Shown here: positions 46,940-58,605 of the stretch, in pieces
Layout: every line of letters begins with the position of its first letter
Numbering within the stretch: the stretch's first letter is position 1
NCBI GenBank assembly: GCA_959347315.1
Contig: OY365806.1
Location: 58,109,655-58,173,654, forward strand
DNA length: 64,000 bases
Direction: 5' to 3'
Source: Bimastos eiseni
Lineage: Eukaryota > Annelida > Clitellata > Crassiclitellata > Lumbricidae
Made by a program: the position numbers and the translations under genes
Notes under the pieces: model-generated
The model's input: the letters and a program-made list of their open reading frames with translations, nothing else
Database searches by the model: none
Told to the model about the DNA's origin: nothing

Positions 46940-47095
46940 TGGTTCTCCGTTCTTCTCTGACCCAACGGCCAGTTTCTTGTTTGTTTTGCGTCGAATCATC
47001 AGGTTGTAGATGTCGTTCTCATGGAAGACGCACAGAGTGTAAGGCTGCATCCGGGTTTCTCCTTTCTTGCTCAGCCGTATCAGAAATGCACCTTC
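46940..47095 (-). CDS. BLNK/SLP-76-like adaptor, SH2 core exon
   Basis: This exon carries the phosphotyrosine pocket: EGAFLIRLSKKGE, where the Arg of FLIR (codon 47075-47077) is the conserved beta-B5 residue that binds phosphotyrosine. QPYTLCVFHENDIYNLMIRR follows, then KTNKKLAVGSEKNGEP. The PYTL.V...VYN..IR and YxLG..KNGE pattern is characteristic of the BLNK/SLP-76/CLNK subfamily. SH2 domains of this group bind kinases or membrane partners to localise the adaptor. Acceptor TGTCTGCTAG and donor CCA|GTAAGT are good; phase 0 on both sides, 52 codons. The FLIR Arg is intact, so the domain should be functional. Confidence 0.93.
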
Positions 47096-47129
47096 CTAGC
47101 AGACAACCAATGACAACAGCTGACACATA

Positions 47130-47275
47130 TATACTTACACACATACATAATATAGTTAAATACATACACATACATATATACATAAATACATACTTACATA
47201 TATAGTCATATACATACATACACATATGCATATAGACCCTATATATAAATACATACATGCATATGTATACATACA
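47130..47275. repeat. degenerate (CATA)n tract
   Basis: CATACATA/CATATATA-rich sequence just upstream (in gene sense) of the SH2 core exon, within its intron. Confidence 0.9.
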
Positions 47276-48638
47276 TAGTCTGAACTAACGCAACATCTGG
47301 CAATCTTGAACTAACCATTCATTCCCATAACTAATAATTATACAGATGCTCTGAGGTCCGTTACAAAGGGAAACTTCTGCTTTGAGATCTTAAATAGTGT
47401 TAACCGTCAAATTTACAAAATCAAAGTCAGTTTTGGTCAATTTAACTCTGCTGAGTGTTCGGAAAGCAGAGGTTATTCTAAAACACCATTTACAATGAAT
47501 AAACAATATCGTTTGAAGGAATAAAAGCTGCATACATGTAGTGTTCGCATCCGTTGGTTTATTGCTATTGGAGTAAACAAAGCAATTTTTAAGTTATTAT
47601 CGTTGAGCGACATTATTTGCAAATTCTATTCGGTCTGTAGGTCAATTGAAGGAAGTTTAAACTGAGCAGACTTGATTTATGTTAGAAGATGGCCAATGAT
47701 CAGATAAAGCAGAGACGGTTAACGATTAAGTAAAGAGAAAGACCTGCTATAAATATTCAGATCGGTCGGCGTTTAGGATCATTCTCAGAAGTAGAAAGCT
47801 AGATGTACATTGATAAGACAACGCTTTTGAACTCCAAGGTAGCATCAACCGATCGACTCATTGAAAGTTCGAGCGATATAAATCAATTTAGTTTAATGTA
47901 CAACAGTACGCGATGCAGTCTTTTTTAAAAGGACGCTATGCGAAAACGTACGACTATGATAATAAAGAGGAAACTGATGACCGTTGCCTTCTTTCAAGTC
48001 GGTCCATCTGTCTCTTCTGTCCTTTGTTTGTCCCTTTCCATTTACCCAGTCATCAATCCTCCATTCATCCATTTTAAGGCTTCGTGAAGCAATGGATGCC
48101 CCACTGGCATACAAAGCTGAGAAACCGAATTCGTTTTCTGTAAGGCTGACTATCCCCGTAAGGCTGACTTCCATCGCTAACCGGTGGCGCTGACCTAAGT
48201 AGAAGTATGACGTAATTGGCGGCATAGCTGCAGACAGTTTATTTCAACCCCAGAAATAACTTGCCATCATTTATTCATACTATTTTTATAATCATACTGC
48301 GGCGTGTCAGTTTGAAATCAAACGAAAATTATTAATAATTATTATTATTGCATTAAATTGTTTCTTTCTAAACAACTGAGGAAGCTCGTGCTTACGAGCC
48401 TTGGGTTACATGTCGACAATGTTGCATAAGGAAATAAACTTATCTCACGGGAATTATCCATAAACTTACTTATCCGACGACAGCCCTTCAAATCATAATT
48501 CATTTTCAGAGCATTCATATTATTTTTATGCTGTCCTTCTTTATTGCAACCTATAATTACATTTCAGACCCCTGAGGACAGTGGGGGTGCTCACTGCCCT
48601 GTTTAGGAAGCACTTATCTAAAGTAAAAGACAACCGAC

Positions 48639-48719
48639 CGTGTTGAGGTCTTTGAGCTTTTCTTCGCATCTGGTCTGATCGATCGTTCCGAAATACCACG
48701 GAGCCTCATCCAAAGCAAT
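48639..48719 (-). CDS. BLNK/SLP-76-like adaptor, SH2 N-terminal exon
   Basis: Encodes IALDEAPWYFGTIDQT then RCEEKLKDLNT: the PWYFG strand and first helix of an SH2 domain. Acceptor TTCGTTGGTTGCAG; donor ACG|GTCGGT. Phase 0 on both sides, and the join reads LKDLNTEGAFLIRLS, aligning with the LRKINQDGTFLVR-type region of SLP-76 relatives. 27 codons. Confidence 0.9.
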
Positions 48720-49695
48720 CTGCAACCAACGAAATTAGCAACTGTACTAAATGTCTGTTTTATGATCACGGGACAATTATAACATTTAAGTAATTAGCAA
48801 GCTCTAACTTTTTTGTGTCGGTACTTAATGCACGTGGGATCAAACGATTGCGCAGAGAAAAATATTCAGAAGATCAGCTCATTAAACTATCTTCATTATA
48901 ATCATCAACACTTTTGTTATCTCAACCAACACCGGCAAGCCTCTTTTCTTGAGCCATCTTTAGATCCTCCACCTCCACCTTATCATCATTATCACCTTCT
49001 AACAGCATCACCGCCATCATCCTTATCTTCTATTATTCCTTTTCCATCATAATCAAAACCATCGTAGACATCGTCATCATTACAATTATGTAAGCATCCG
49101 TATTAACTGTATTAAAATTGAACATGGTGCTTAATGCGTCGTGGGAACTCGATTTTGTGCTGTCACAGTCGAGATTAATGATAAGCCAAGCTAAGAATGA
49201 ATCGCTATGCAAGTAGGCCGGCGACTGTCTTCATCTTAATTTTTTATTAAATGTGCAAACATTTCGCGGGCTCTGGCGGGCGTCTTAAAATCCTTCCACG
49301 AGTCCCATATTGGACAGCACGGATCTAGGAACTCGGTTCAACAGACAACGAACACAATCGTTCACCACATTCACGGTTTCTTAGATTGGATTCCAATTAT
49401 TTATCATCTCTTCAGTCTATGATGCATCATCTGAAATTTTATATACTTTGTAAAGTTGGATCAACTCTGAAGAAATGCTGTTCTGTTGTTGGCCAAAGGT
49501 CATAGTGCTTCCAATTTTACTTAAATGCATTTCAATGGTCTTAAATGATGACCGTTGGCAGGTAGAAGCACGTATTTAACAAATACCCTGAATAGGCAAT
49601 CGAAATATCGTTAAAATCAACTGAGAGATAGTGAGTTCTGTAATACGTTTGTGATTGCTTTGAATAGTTCAATCTTTGTTTGATCAACTGTTTAC

Positions 49696-50231
49696 CTGGC
49701 TCGAAGACTTAGGTGCTGCCACAGTTGACCTTGGCTCGATGGAAGCTGCGACGGCTGACCTTTGCTCGATACGGTTCGGTGGTACTGCAGGCCGTTCATT
49801 TAGAATGGACGCCGAGGGACTGCCCGAGAGACCACTCGAGTTACCACTAGGGTGACCACCCGAGTGACGGCCCGAGTGAGCACTCGGCTGGACGGTAGTA
49901 GCTGCTCCCAGGCTAATCGGTCGTGGCTTGGGGTAGGTGGGCGGTGGGGGACCCTTGTTTGAGGCAACCTTCGACTCCAACACTTTCATACGCTCCATGA
50001 CGGACATTCCAGTGACGTCTACGTTCTCGACGACGTCCTCCAGAGCACCCCCTCCACCGACGGGCTTCCTCCGCTCAACGCTGTCGATCAGTTCATCCGG
50101 ACTGAAGGCAGGTCGAAGGCGACCCTTGATCTCCTTCACACGGGCCGTGTTTAATCCGGTAACGATGGCTCGACCCATGTTCTTACGACTCTGTCTCCGA
50201 TCGACTGGGTTCCGCGATGGATAGCCTCCTC
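49696..50231 (-). CDS. BLNK/SLP-76-like adaptor, proline/serine-rich linker exon
   Basis: After a TCGTAAAG acceptor, two bases complete a Gly codon and the exon reads GGYPSRNPVDRRQSRK, then a charged segment (TARVKEIKGRLRPAFSPDEL) and VMERMKVLESKVASNKG with helical character. A Pro-rich SH3-ligand-like stretch GPPPPTYPKPRPI follows, then a Ser/Gly/His-rich repeat (SGRHSGGHPSGNSSGLSGS) and Ala/Ser-rich end. Donor CAG|GTAAAC in phase 0. Such linkers in SLP-76-family adaptors bind SH3 domains. The frame is open another ~58 bases upstream, so the exact acceptor was chosen by phase with the 51897 exon. Confidence 0.82.
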
Positions 50232-50239
50232 CTTTACGA

Positions 50240-51729
<1,490 letters not shown>

Positions 51730-51896
51730 ATTCGTAGAGCGCATTTTGTCAATTTTAGTGGCCTTTGCCGAGTCTGCGTTGCGAGGGTGAATGTTAGAGA
51801 GACCCTGAGGATCGTCGCATCCACTGTGTAATGGTCATGGAACAAACATCTGACGGTAATCAATGGATCGTTTGAGGATAAATAGGAGGAGCCTAC

Positions 51897-51993
51897 CGTG
51901 CGGATCAAGGTATCCGTCATCGAACTGAGGACCTTCGTAGAGATCGTCTTCATAATGTCCTTGCGGAGGGACTTCGTATCCGTGACTGTAATC
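51897..51993 (-). CDS. BLNK/SLP-76-like adaptor, tyrosine-rich exon
   Basis: Acceptor GGTTCTGTGTCGTAG, then DYSHGYEVPPQGHYEDDLY and EGPQFDDGYLDPH, ending CACG|GTAGGC in phase 1. It has three Y-x-x-P motifs (YEVP, YEGP, YLDP) and an acidic YEDD, so it is the likely substrate region for Syk/Src-type kinases and dock for SH2 proteins, like the N-terminal half of BLNK and SLP-76. 32 codons plus one base. No homology is claimed beyond this motif style and its splicing position. Confidence 0.78.
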
Positions 51994-51999
51994 CTACGA

Positions 52000-53270
52000 C
52001 ACAGAACCAGTCGATTAAATCAACTAATAACTATTATGAAAAGATCTTTCATTTTTCAATGTAATGTAATCTGACATAATGAAATATAATGTGAATCTTC
52101 GAAAATTTCTCAGCGTCCACCAAAGTCACGTTAGAGAGACTAGCTTATTCGCCGGCGCTATACCAAATCAAGTCCGCGACAGCCAAGAAGACTCAATGCA
52201 CGGATATTTCCACTGAGGTTTCGAGCGACGTGATGGCCTTGTGCATCATGTATACCGTCATAAGCGTTCACTGCCATACGGGTGTGTTTGAATTAGAGAA
52301 ATGCGTTTGTGACAGTGTGACTTGGTGCAATCCTGAAGAAGGAACTGATTGAACTTTAGATGAGAGGCAGATGGACGAACGACCGCAGCGATCTACTTTG
52401 GGCAAATTAATCTTAAAACTGACATCAGGCATATTGATCAACTACCTGTTTGCTTTTTCTACTGCTTTAGGCTCTTGAGCTATAGTTCAAAACTCAAGTA
52501 CTTAAAAAAGTCTCAACACAATAGCTCATTTGACAAAGCTGATATTAGGAACTCCCTTTCATATTTATTGCTTCATCAACGCCTAAACGTGTGAAGAATT
52601 TTATTTACAAAACCCTGGACCAGACATTGAGGAGGTTTCTTAGCCCCATATTGTCCAGATTCGAAATGTAGCTAGAGCTATAGGCCATAGCACCTAATAC
52701 CTATCCTTAGTTCAGTAAGATACTTGTTCTTTACAGAAGTTTGTAGTAATTCATGAAATCCACGATATTTCATTTATTCAATCAGTTTCAAATAATCCAA
52801 TTTTCATTTTTGACTCAATTCAATTCAAATGATTGCATTTGATTAGAATTTGAGAAATGGGCAAAGAATAAGGAATATTTAAGTATTTTCTGTGGAAGGA
52901 AATTTAAATCACTCGAATACACTTAAAACGTTGCATTGTCAGATAGACTAACATGAGAGCACAGATGGGTAGAGTAAATATCATGTACTTCGCACTATAC
53001 TGCCCTGCTTATGATCAACTTAAACACAGGAAATAACAAATACAAAATATCAAGCTAATTTACGTCGAGAAAAACCATTAGCACAATTAATCGCTTGCAG
53101 CTTTATTCACGTATTCAAGCAGACAACGTGAGCATCGAGAGAGACGAAAGATTTTCCATTTGTCCAGATTCGCGCGTGGAAGACAGTTTGTTACTCTGTT
53201 CTGTGTTTGGCGGAGAACAAATTTATCGAAAAAATAAAGGAACAGTGTACGTTCGCATAAATATACATAG
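52000..53270. other. intron, no exon seen
   Basis: AT-rich, no coding frame on the minus strand with splice signals that I could support. Confidence 0.4.
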
Positions 53271-53271
53271 G

Positions 53272-53274
<3 letters not shown>

Positions 53275-53308
<34 letters not shown>

Positions 53309-53455
53309 TATATATATATTAATATATTAAGGGCTTTATAGAACGCTTTTGCAAGAGGTTTTCAAAGGTGTTTAGCATATAACCCAACGACTGCCTATAT
53401 TTATATATATACATTATATATATTATATATATTATATATAATATATATATATTGT
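53275..53455. repeat. (TA)n microsatellites
   Basis: Two AT runs (about 53275-53330 and 53396-53455) separated by unique sequence. Confidence 0.95.
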
Positions 53456-53575
53456 TAAGATGCACGATGGTTTCGCCACCTTCTTGTTTCTGCGCATGCA
53501 CTCTGCTACGGCCCAGGCTACCCCAGCGGATGAGCTTTGCCTATGTTGGCGCTTCAATCTGGAACTGTCTTCCAC

Positions 53576-54520
53576 AGAGACACAGAGACAGACAGAGGGA
53601 GACAGAGGGAGACAGAGAGAGACAGAGGGAGACAGAGGGAGACAGAGGGAGACAGAGAGAGACAGAGAGAGACAGAGAGAGACAGAGAGAGACAGAGAGA
53701 GACAGAGAGAGACAGAGAGAGACAGAGAGAGACAGAGAGAGACAGAGAGAGACAGAGAGAGACAGAGAGACACAGAGAGACACAGAGAGACACAGAGAGA
53801 CACAGAGAGACACAGAGAGACACAGAGAGACACAGAGAGACACAGAGAGACACAGAGACACAGAGACACAGTGACACAGTGACACAGTGACACACTGACA
53901 CAGAGACACAGAGACACAGAGACACAGAGAGACACAGAGACACAGAGACACAGAGACACAGAGACACAGTGACACAGTGACACAGTGACACAGTGCCACA
54001 CTGACACAGTGCCACACTGACACAGAGACACAGAGACACAGAGACACAGAGACACAGAGACACAGAGACAGACAGAGAGACAGACAGAGAGACAGACAGA
54101 GAGACAGACAGAGAGACAGACAGAGAGACAGACAGAGAGACAGACAGAGAGACAGACAGAGAGACAGACAGAGAGACAGACAGAGAGACAGACAGAGAGA
54201 CAGACAGAGAGACAGACAGAGAGACAGACAGAGAGACAGACAGAGAGACAGACAGAGAGACAGACAGAGAGACAGACAGAGAGACAGACAGAGAGACAGA
54301 CAGAGAGACAGACAGAGAGACAGACAGAGAGACAGACAGAGAGACAGACAGAGAGACAGACAGAGAGACAGACAGAGAGACGGACGGAGAGAGACGGACG
54401 GAGAGAGACGGACGGAGAGAGACGGACGGAGAGAGACGGACGGAGAGAGACGGACGGAGAGAGACGGAGAGACGGAGAGACAGAGAGACAGACAGAGAGA
54501 AAGAGAGAGAGAGAGAGAGA
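53576..54520. repeat. ~940-bp GACAGAGA-type compound array (polypurine on +)
   Basis: Blocks follow each other: GACAGAGGGA units; 10-mers GACAGAGAGA; 10-mers CACAGAGAGA; 6- to 8-mers CACAGA and CACAGT; about 26 near-perfect 12-mers GACAGACAGAGA (54068-54379); 14-mers GACGGACGGAGAGA; then GA. On the minus strand, the sense of the host gene, it is nearly pure C/T/G with little A and starts 9 bp after the donor of the 54530 exon. Long Leu-Ser-Val-Cys frames are produced by the repeat. Confidence 0.99.
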
Positions 54521-54529
54521 ATGGCCAAC

Positions 54530-54694
54530 CTGTTGATCCGTGACGTAGACTCTAGTGTTATAAGAATTATTCTGTCGCGTGTCGACGTAGTAGAATTCCT
54601 CTGCCTGACTCATTGGAGCGATTGGTTCGACGTATTGACTCCTTCGGTGTTGCTGTCCAGGACCAACTTCGTTCGGTTCCAAATATTCACCTCC
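54530..54694 (-). CDS. BLNK/SLP-76-like adaptor, YxxP exon
   Basis: Acceptor ATGACTTGTAG, then GGEYLEPNEVGPGQQ, RRSQYVEPIAPMSQAEEF, YYVDTRQNNSYNTRVYV and TDQQ, ending CAG|GTTGGC. Phase 0 on both sides, 55 codons. YLEP and YVEP are Y-x-x-P candidates for Crk/Nck/Vav-type SH2 docking, and YYVDT is a further acidic-context tyrosine. The donor is followed almost at once by the 940-bp repeat. Confidence 0.78.
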
Positions 54695-55036
54695 CTACAA
54701 GTCATTCATCACCGAACTATAGAGAAACTTCAGATTCAACGATTAATTACACGATAATATTGTCTTCGATGGTATTTATTCATCCGGTTTACATCCGTGT
54801 TCCTCGCTCTCTTCCACAGGAAAAATGGTTACGAAGTCACTAATCCACCAAATGCTGAGGCGACAGACGCATACAAATCATCCAACAACAGGTCGGGTAT
54901 CGACTCTAACACTGTCCGATTGAATGTGACACCTTCTAAGTCATTCATTCATTGGTGTACAGTGTTTCTTATCAGTGGAAGACGCTCCCTTTTCCGCTGT
55001 AACACTTGGAAAGTCAGTTAGCCGTGACGGTCCTCC

Positions 55037-55228
55037 CTATGGCTCGTGACAGTTGTATCGTCTGTCTGGTCGTAAGATCAAAGTGCTTTCGTCTCGACCG
55101 TTGATAAGTTTCCTCTCGTAATAATAGTCCGCGTCATCGTAAACGAAACGTTTGAGTCTCTGCTGAATGTTGGCGTTGTTGTCGGTTTCATTTAGCTCAT
55201 TTTCTATGACGTCAATCGTCTCTAGCTG
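55037..55228 (-). CDS. candidate alternative or terminal exon (tyrosine-rich)
   Basis: Following an ACATTTGTAG acceptor, the frame reads QLETIDVIENELNETDNN, QQRLKRFVYDDADYYYERK, then LINGRDESTLILRPDRRY and a TAG. Codon use is coding-like and YDDADYYYE suits a kinase-docking region. No phase-0 donor is visible, so it cannot be spliced in simply between 62354 and 54694. It could be an alternative last exon, an exon with a donor I missed, or chance. Confidence 0.25.
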   Translation of the reverse strand, partial: QLETIDVIENELNETDNNANIQQRLKRFVYDDADYYYERKLINGRDESTLILRPDRRYNCHEP

Positions 55229-56119
55229 CTACAAATGTAGCCCTAGTTCTAGCAGTCCATGCCCCTTATCGGTGTCAAATTTATGACCGATATTAAAGCC
55301 ACAGCTCCATGTACGCGCGCTTACATAAAGGCCGAGGCTGACGATAACCAACTTTATCATATATCGCAGAAACACCAATGACCGTGTTTGCTCCTCTGTA
55401 TTCTTAGTAGGAGGCCATAGGTCAAGACGCATGTGTAGTTTGAGATCCGTATTCCAGTTGTTTTACATTACCAGTAGTCCCTATATGGCATTTCAACATC
55501 GGTTGTATTGGCGGTGAGCGCAGGCAAGTGATAGGAAGAAGCTGACGTCTCTTAGTAACATATAAAAGATTCACTGTATTTGTTGGACTGACCATTAGCT
55601 GTAGTTTCGATATTTTAGTGGAAACCAGCGTCACCTATTTTGTTTTGGCGTGTATTCGTTTCATGTTTGGGTCGCTTCAACGTAAGAGTGATTTTGTAGC
55701 CAGAAAATTATTCTAGAGCGAAATCTACGGTCAATTCTCGTAAGATATTCATGCTCTTTCATTCCAGATAATCTATAATAGTTGGCTCTGGATGGGTGCT
55801 TTAGAAACATAATGTCAAAAGGCGACATAAGTAGGCTTAATGGTGGTGGTGGTAGTGGTGGTGGTAGTAATTTATGATTAGTATTGTATTTTTCAGTTAT
55901 TTAAATTATTTTTATTTCAGAATTTAGTATTTTCCAGCAGTCTCCGGACATTTATTTTTGCGCCACCTAAGAGATTTTTGATAACAATGATAATGATAAT
56001 AATAATAATAATGATAGGGGGTCCTTTGAGCAGCACGTTGGGGACGAGAACCATTAACGCAGTTTTTAGCTTTAGTTTTATCAAGTTTGAGGGATCATTC
56101 TACCTCGGGCAAAAAAAAA

Positions 56120-57050
56120 TAATAATAATAAAAAGGCTTCCCGCCTTTTTGGCTTCCGCTGCGAGCACCCGACCACTGCAGTCCTCCATGTTAGGCAGCA
56201 CCTGGTCCGACGTCGACGGACTGCTTGAGAAGATGGAACATCTGTGGTGTACCGAGAGCCAAATGATGTGTCCGGACAATGATGCAGCACACAAGCAATC
56301 AAACTGGGACAAGCCGCTACTGCAGAAGGCAGCTGCCGAGCTCAGCATTGCCCAAACCGACCCATACCATCAGGCGCGATTCAAGGCAGCCGCAGCACCG
56401 CATGCCGGAGACTGGCTCTTTGCCCTACCAATCACTTCATGTGGACTTCGGCTAGATGACGAAGCTATCAGAATTGCGGTGGGTCTCCGTCTGGGGACAC
56501 GCATTTGTGAGCCACACGCATGCCCATGCGAGTCACGAGTCAATGCGGAAGGAGCACACGGGCTTTCTTGTGGTCTTGAACCAGGGCGCAGCATTAAACG
56601 ACATAATCAGTCGTAGTCTCACACGCGCTGGTTTCGCAAATATTAAGGAACCCCGGGACTCTCCAGAACGGACGGAAAACGCCCTGATGGTCTGACGCTG
56701 ATCCCTTGGCGAAGAGGAAGGAACCTGATATGGGATGCGACAGTGATTGACACCGTGGCTCCATCATATCTCCAAGCGACGTCATCTTCGGTTGGGGGCT
56801 GCTGCGGAGGTGGCTACCACCAGGAAGACCATCAAGTACAGCCAGCTCGCTGTCAGCTATCTCTTCATTCCATTGGCCTTTGAGACCATGGGCCCTGTCA
56901 ATAACGAAGGAATAGACGTCATCAAAGACTTAGGTCGCCTTCTGACACATGTCACCAGAGACCCTAGAGAGACAAGCTACTTTTTCCAACGATTGTCAGT
57001 TTGCATCTAGCGCTTCAACGCAGTTGCCTTCAGAGGCTCTTTTGTGCAGC
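56120..57050 (+). mobile_element. non-LTR retrotransposon ORF2 C-terminal fragment with (TAA)n tail
   Basis: Frames on + read LASAASTRPLQSSM, GDWLFALPITSCGLRLDDEA, IAVGLRLGTRICEPHACPC, then [52 protein letters not shown] and [14 protein letters not shown], with FFQRLSV at the end. This is the CxC...HGLSC...RPDG..L.PW..G..L.WD pattern of a widespread LINE C-terminal zinc-finger plus nuclease-like region. At least two frameshifts (near 56580-56640 and 56790). A TAA microsatellite at 57111 follows and is probably its tail. It lies antisense in the SH2 gene intron. Confidence 0.85.
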
Positions 57051-57108
57051 TGTAGTTTAACCAAACAATATAAACACTCGTGCACTCAATTTCATAAACT
57101 ATTTTTAA

Positions 57109-57110
<2 letters not shown>

Positions 57111-57154
<44 letters not shown>

Positions 57155-57190
57155 CAACAATAATAATAAAAAAAATAATAATAATAATTT
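57111..57190. repeat. (TAA)n microsatellite
   Basis: AAT/AAC-type triplets, likely the tail of the retrotransposon fragment just before it. Confidence 0.97.
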
Positions 57191-57820
57191 TATTATTATC
57201 AGTAGTAGTGCTACGATTTTTTTCCCTTAGGTTCCTCATTACCTCTGGCACTCACAGATTTTATTAATATAAGAAATTTGTCTGAAGGGTCAAACTTCGT
57301 CTTCAGGGTTTTATGAGAAAGTAGTAGTATAAGCTCATTATTATTACTATTATCAGTCCCGATTCATCTGTGACAAAAACTATGGGCGGCCAATTTTGCA
57401 CAATAAACATAAAGAAAGATTTTTTGGAAATTCATAAATGAAACAGCGTTGAAACTTAAACAAATTCTTATTGATCGTAACAACTTTATACATAAATAAA
57501 AAAATTGATTATTTCTTTGTTGATTGACTATGTTAGATGATTAATGTATTAGCTTATGTTAGTACTCACAGAGTAATAATATTAATACTTAAGTGAAAAA
57601 CGTAAAAAATAAAAAAAACAGCTAATGACTTCATTCTGATCGCTGGTATAATATCATAGGCTGCCAAAATGTAGCTTTGCATAGGGCCGCAAAATGTCCT
57701 GAATGGGGCTTGACTAGTATCATTAATATTACTATTATTATTATCATTATTATCATTATAATGTTATTATTTTTATTAATATAATTATTATTATCATGAT
57801 TATTATAATAATTATTATTA
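57191..57820. other. AT-rich intronic sequence
   Basis: ATT/TTA-rich, with no exon recognised. Confidence 0.5.
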
Positions 57821-57827
57821 TTAGTAA

Positions 57828-57830
<3 letters not shown>

Positions 57831-57908
<78 letters not shown>

Positions 57909-57955
57909 CAGTAGTAGTAGTAGGTGGTGGAGTGGTAGTAGTAGTAGTAGAAGAT
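57831..57955. repeat. (TAG)n microsatellite
   Basis: Perfect AGT triplets to about 57907, then interrupted copies with GGTGG. Diverged AGT-rich sequence continues to about 58040. The poly-Ser frame is an artefact. Confidence 0.98.
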
Positions 57956-58274
57956 GGAGTAGATGGAGTAGTAGGGGGAAGTATTAGTAGCAGTAGTAGT
58001 GGAAGTAGGGGGAAGGAAGTAGGGGAAGTAGCAGTATTAGTATTATTATCATTATTATCAATTTTTTTAATTATTATTATTGTAATAATTTTATTTTGTC
58101 CTGAGGTGCTTCATACCCCCAGTGAGGTAGAGATTAGTAATTTAGAGATTTTATTGTCCGGAGAGTCAGGCCTCGTCGTCTGGGGTCAAAACTATTGCTA
58201 TTGTACCGGATCTTGCGCTCTGGTGCACTTCTCATCGGACATATCCTCAGTAGATCTGAACATGGCTCTGGCTA

Positions 58275-58600
58275 CATGCTAGACGTGGTGCATTGCCCAC
58301 CCCCATCCAGAAGCGTATCGCATTCCGAATTGGTTCTTTGGTATGGCGGTGCCTGCTAGACCATGCCCCAGCCCATCTTTGCGGGTTCTGCTGCCCCACC
58401 TCGAATGCCCTGTGTTGTCGTTCCACTCCGCTCTACCTACCCGGATGTGCTCCGCGTCCTTTTCGCCATTACGTCGTCTAGGCCGCGTCATTTCAGTCCT
58501 TGGTGCTCGCTGTGTAGCGGGCTTCCCAGGGCTCCCCATGACGCTGCAGTTGCTCCCCATGGTCCATTCCATGCGTTCTATTGTAATCTCAAAATTTTAC
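58275..58600 (+). mobile_element. non-LTR retrotransposon 3' fragment running into a hexamer array
   Basis: The frame PIQKRIAFRIGSLVWRCLLD followed by HAPAHLCGFCC matches the LPI.QRI.FK...LVWRCL.G.APAYL motif of LINE ORF2 proteins; in another frame SVLGARC and LPMTLQLLPMVHSM follow. Frameshifted and truncated. The CTCTGY array begins directly at its 3' end. Confidence 0.75.
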
Positions 58601-58605
58601 ATTTG

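Noticed and set aside
47893..48225. 110-codon minus-strand frame in an intron of the SH2 gene
   Set aside because: No domain, and it would disrupt the in-phase join between the 48639 and 46940 exons.
53432..54682. Long Leu-Ser-Val-Cys frames (up to 416 codons) on the minus strand and Arg/Asp/Thr/Glu frames on the plus strand
   Set aside because: They are translations of the GACAGAGA tandem array. Only the last 55 codons at 54530-54694 have splice signals and normal composition.
56081..56594. Minus-strand frames opposite the retrotransposon fragment
   Set aside because: The plus strand carries the recognisable retrotransposon protein motifs; these are shadows.
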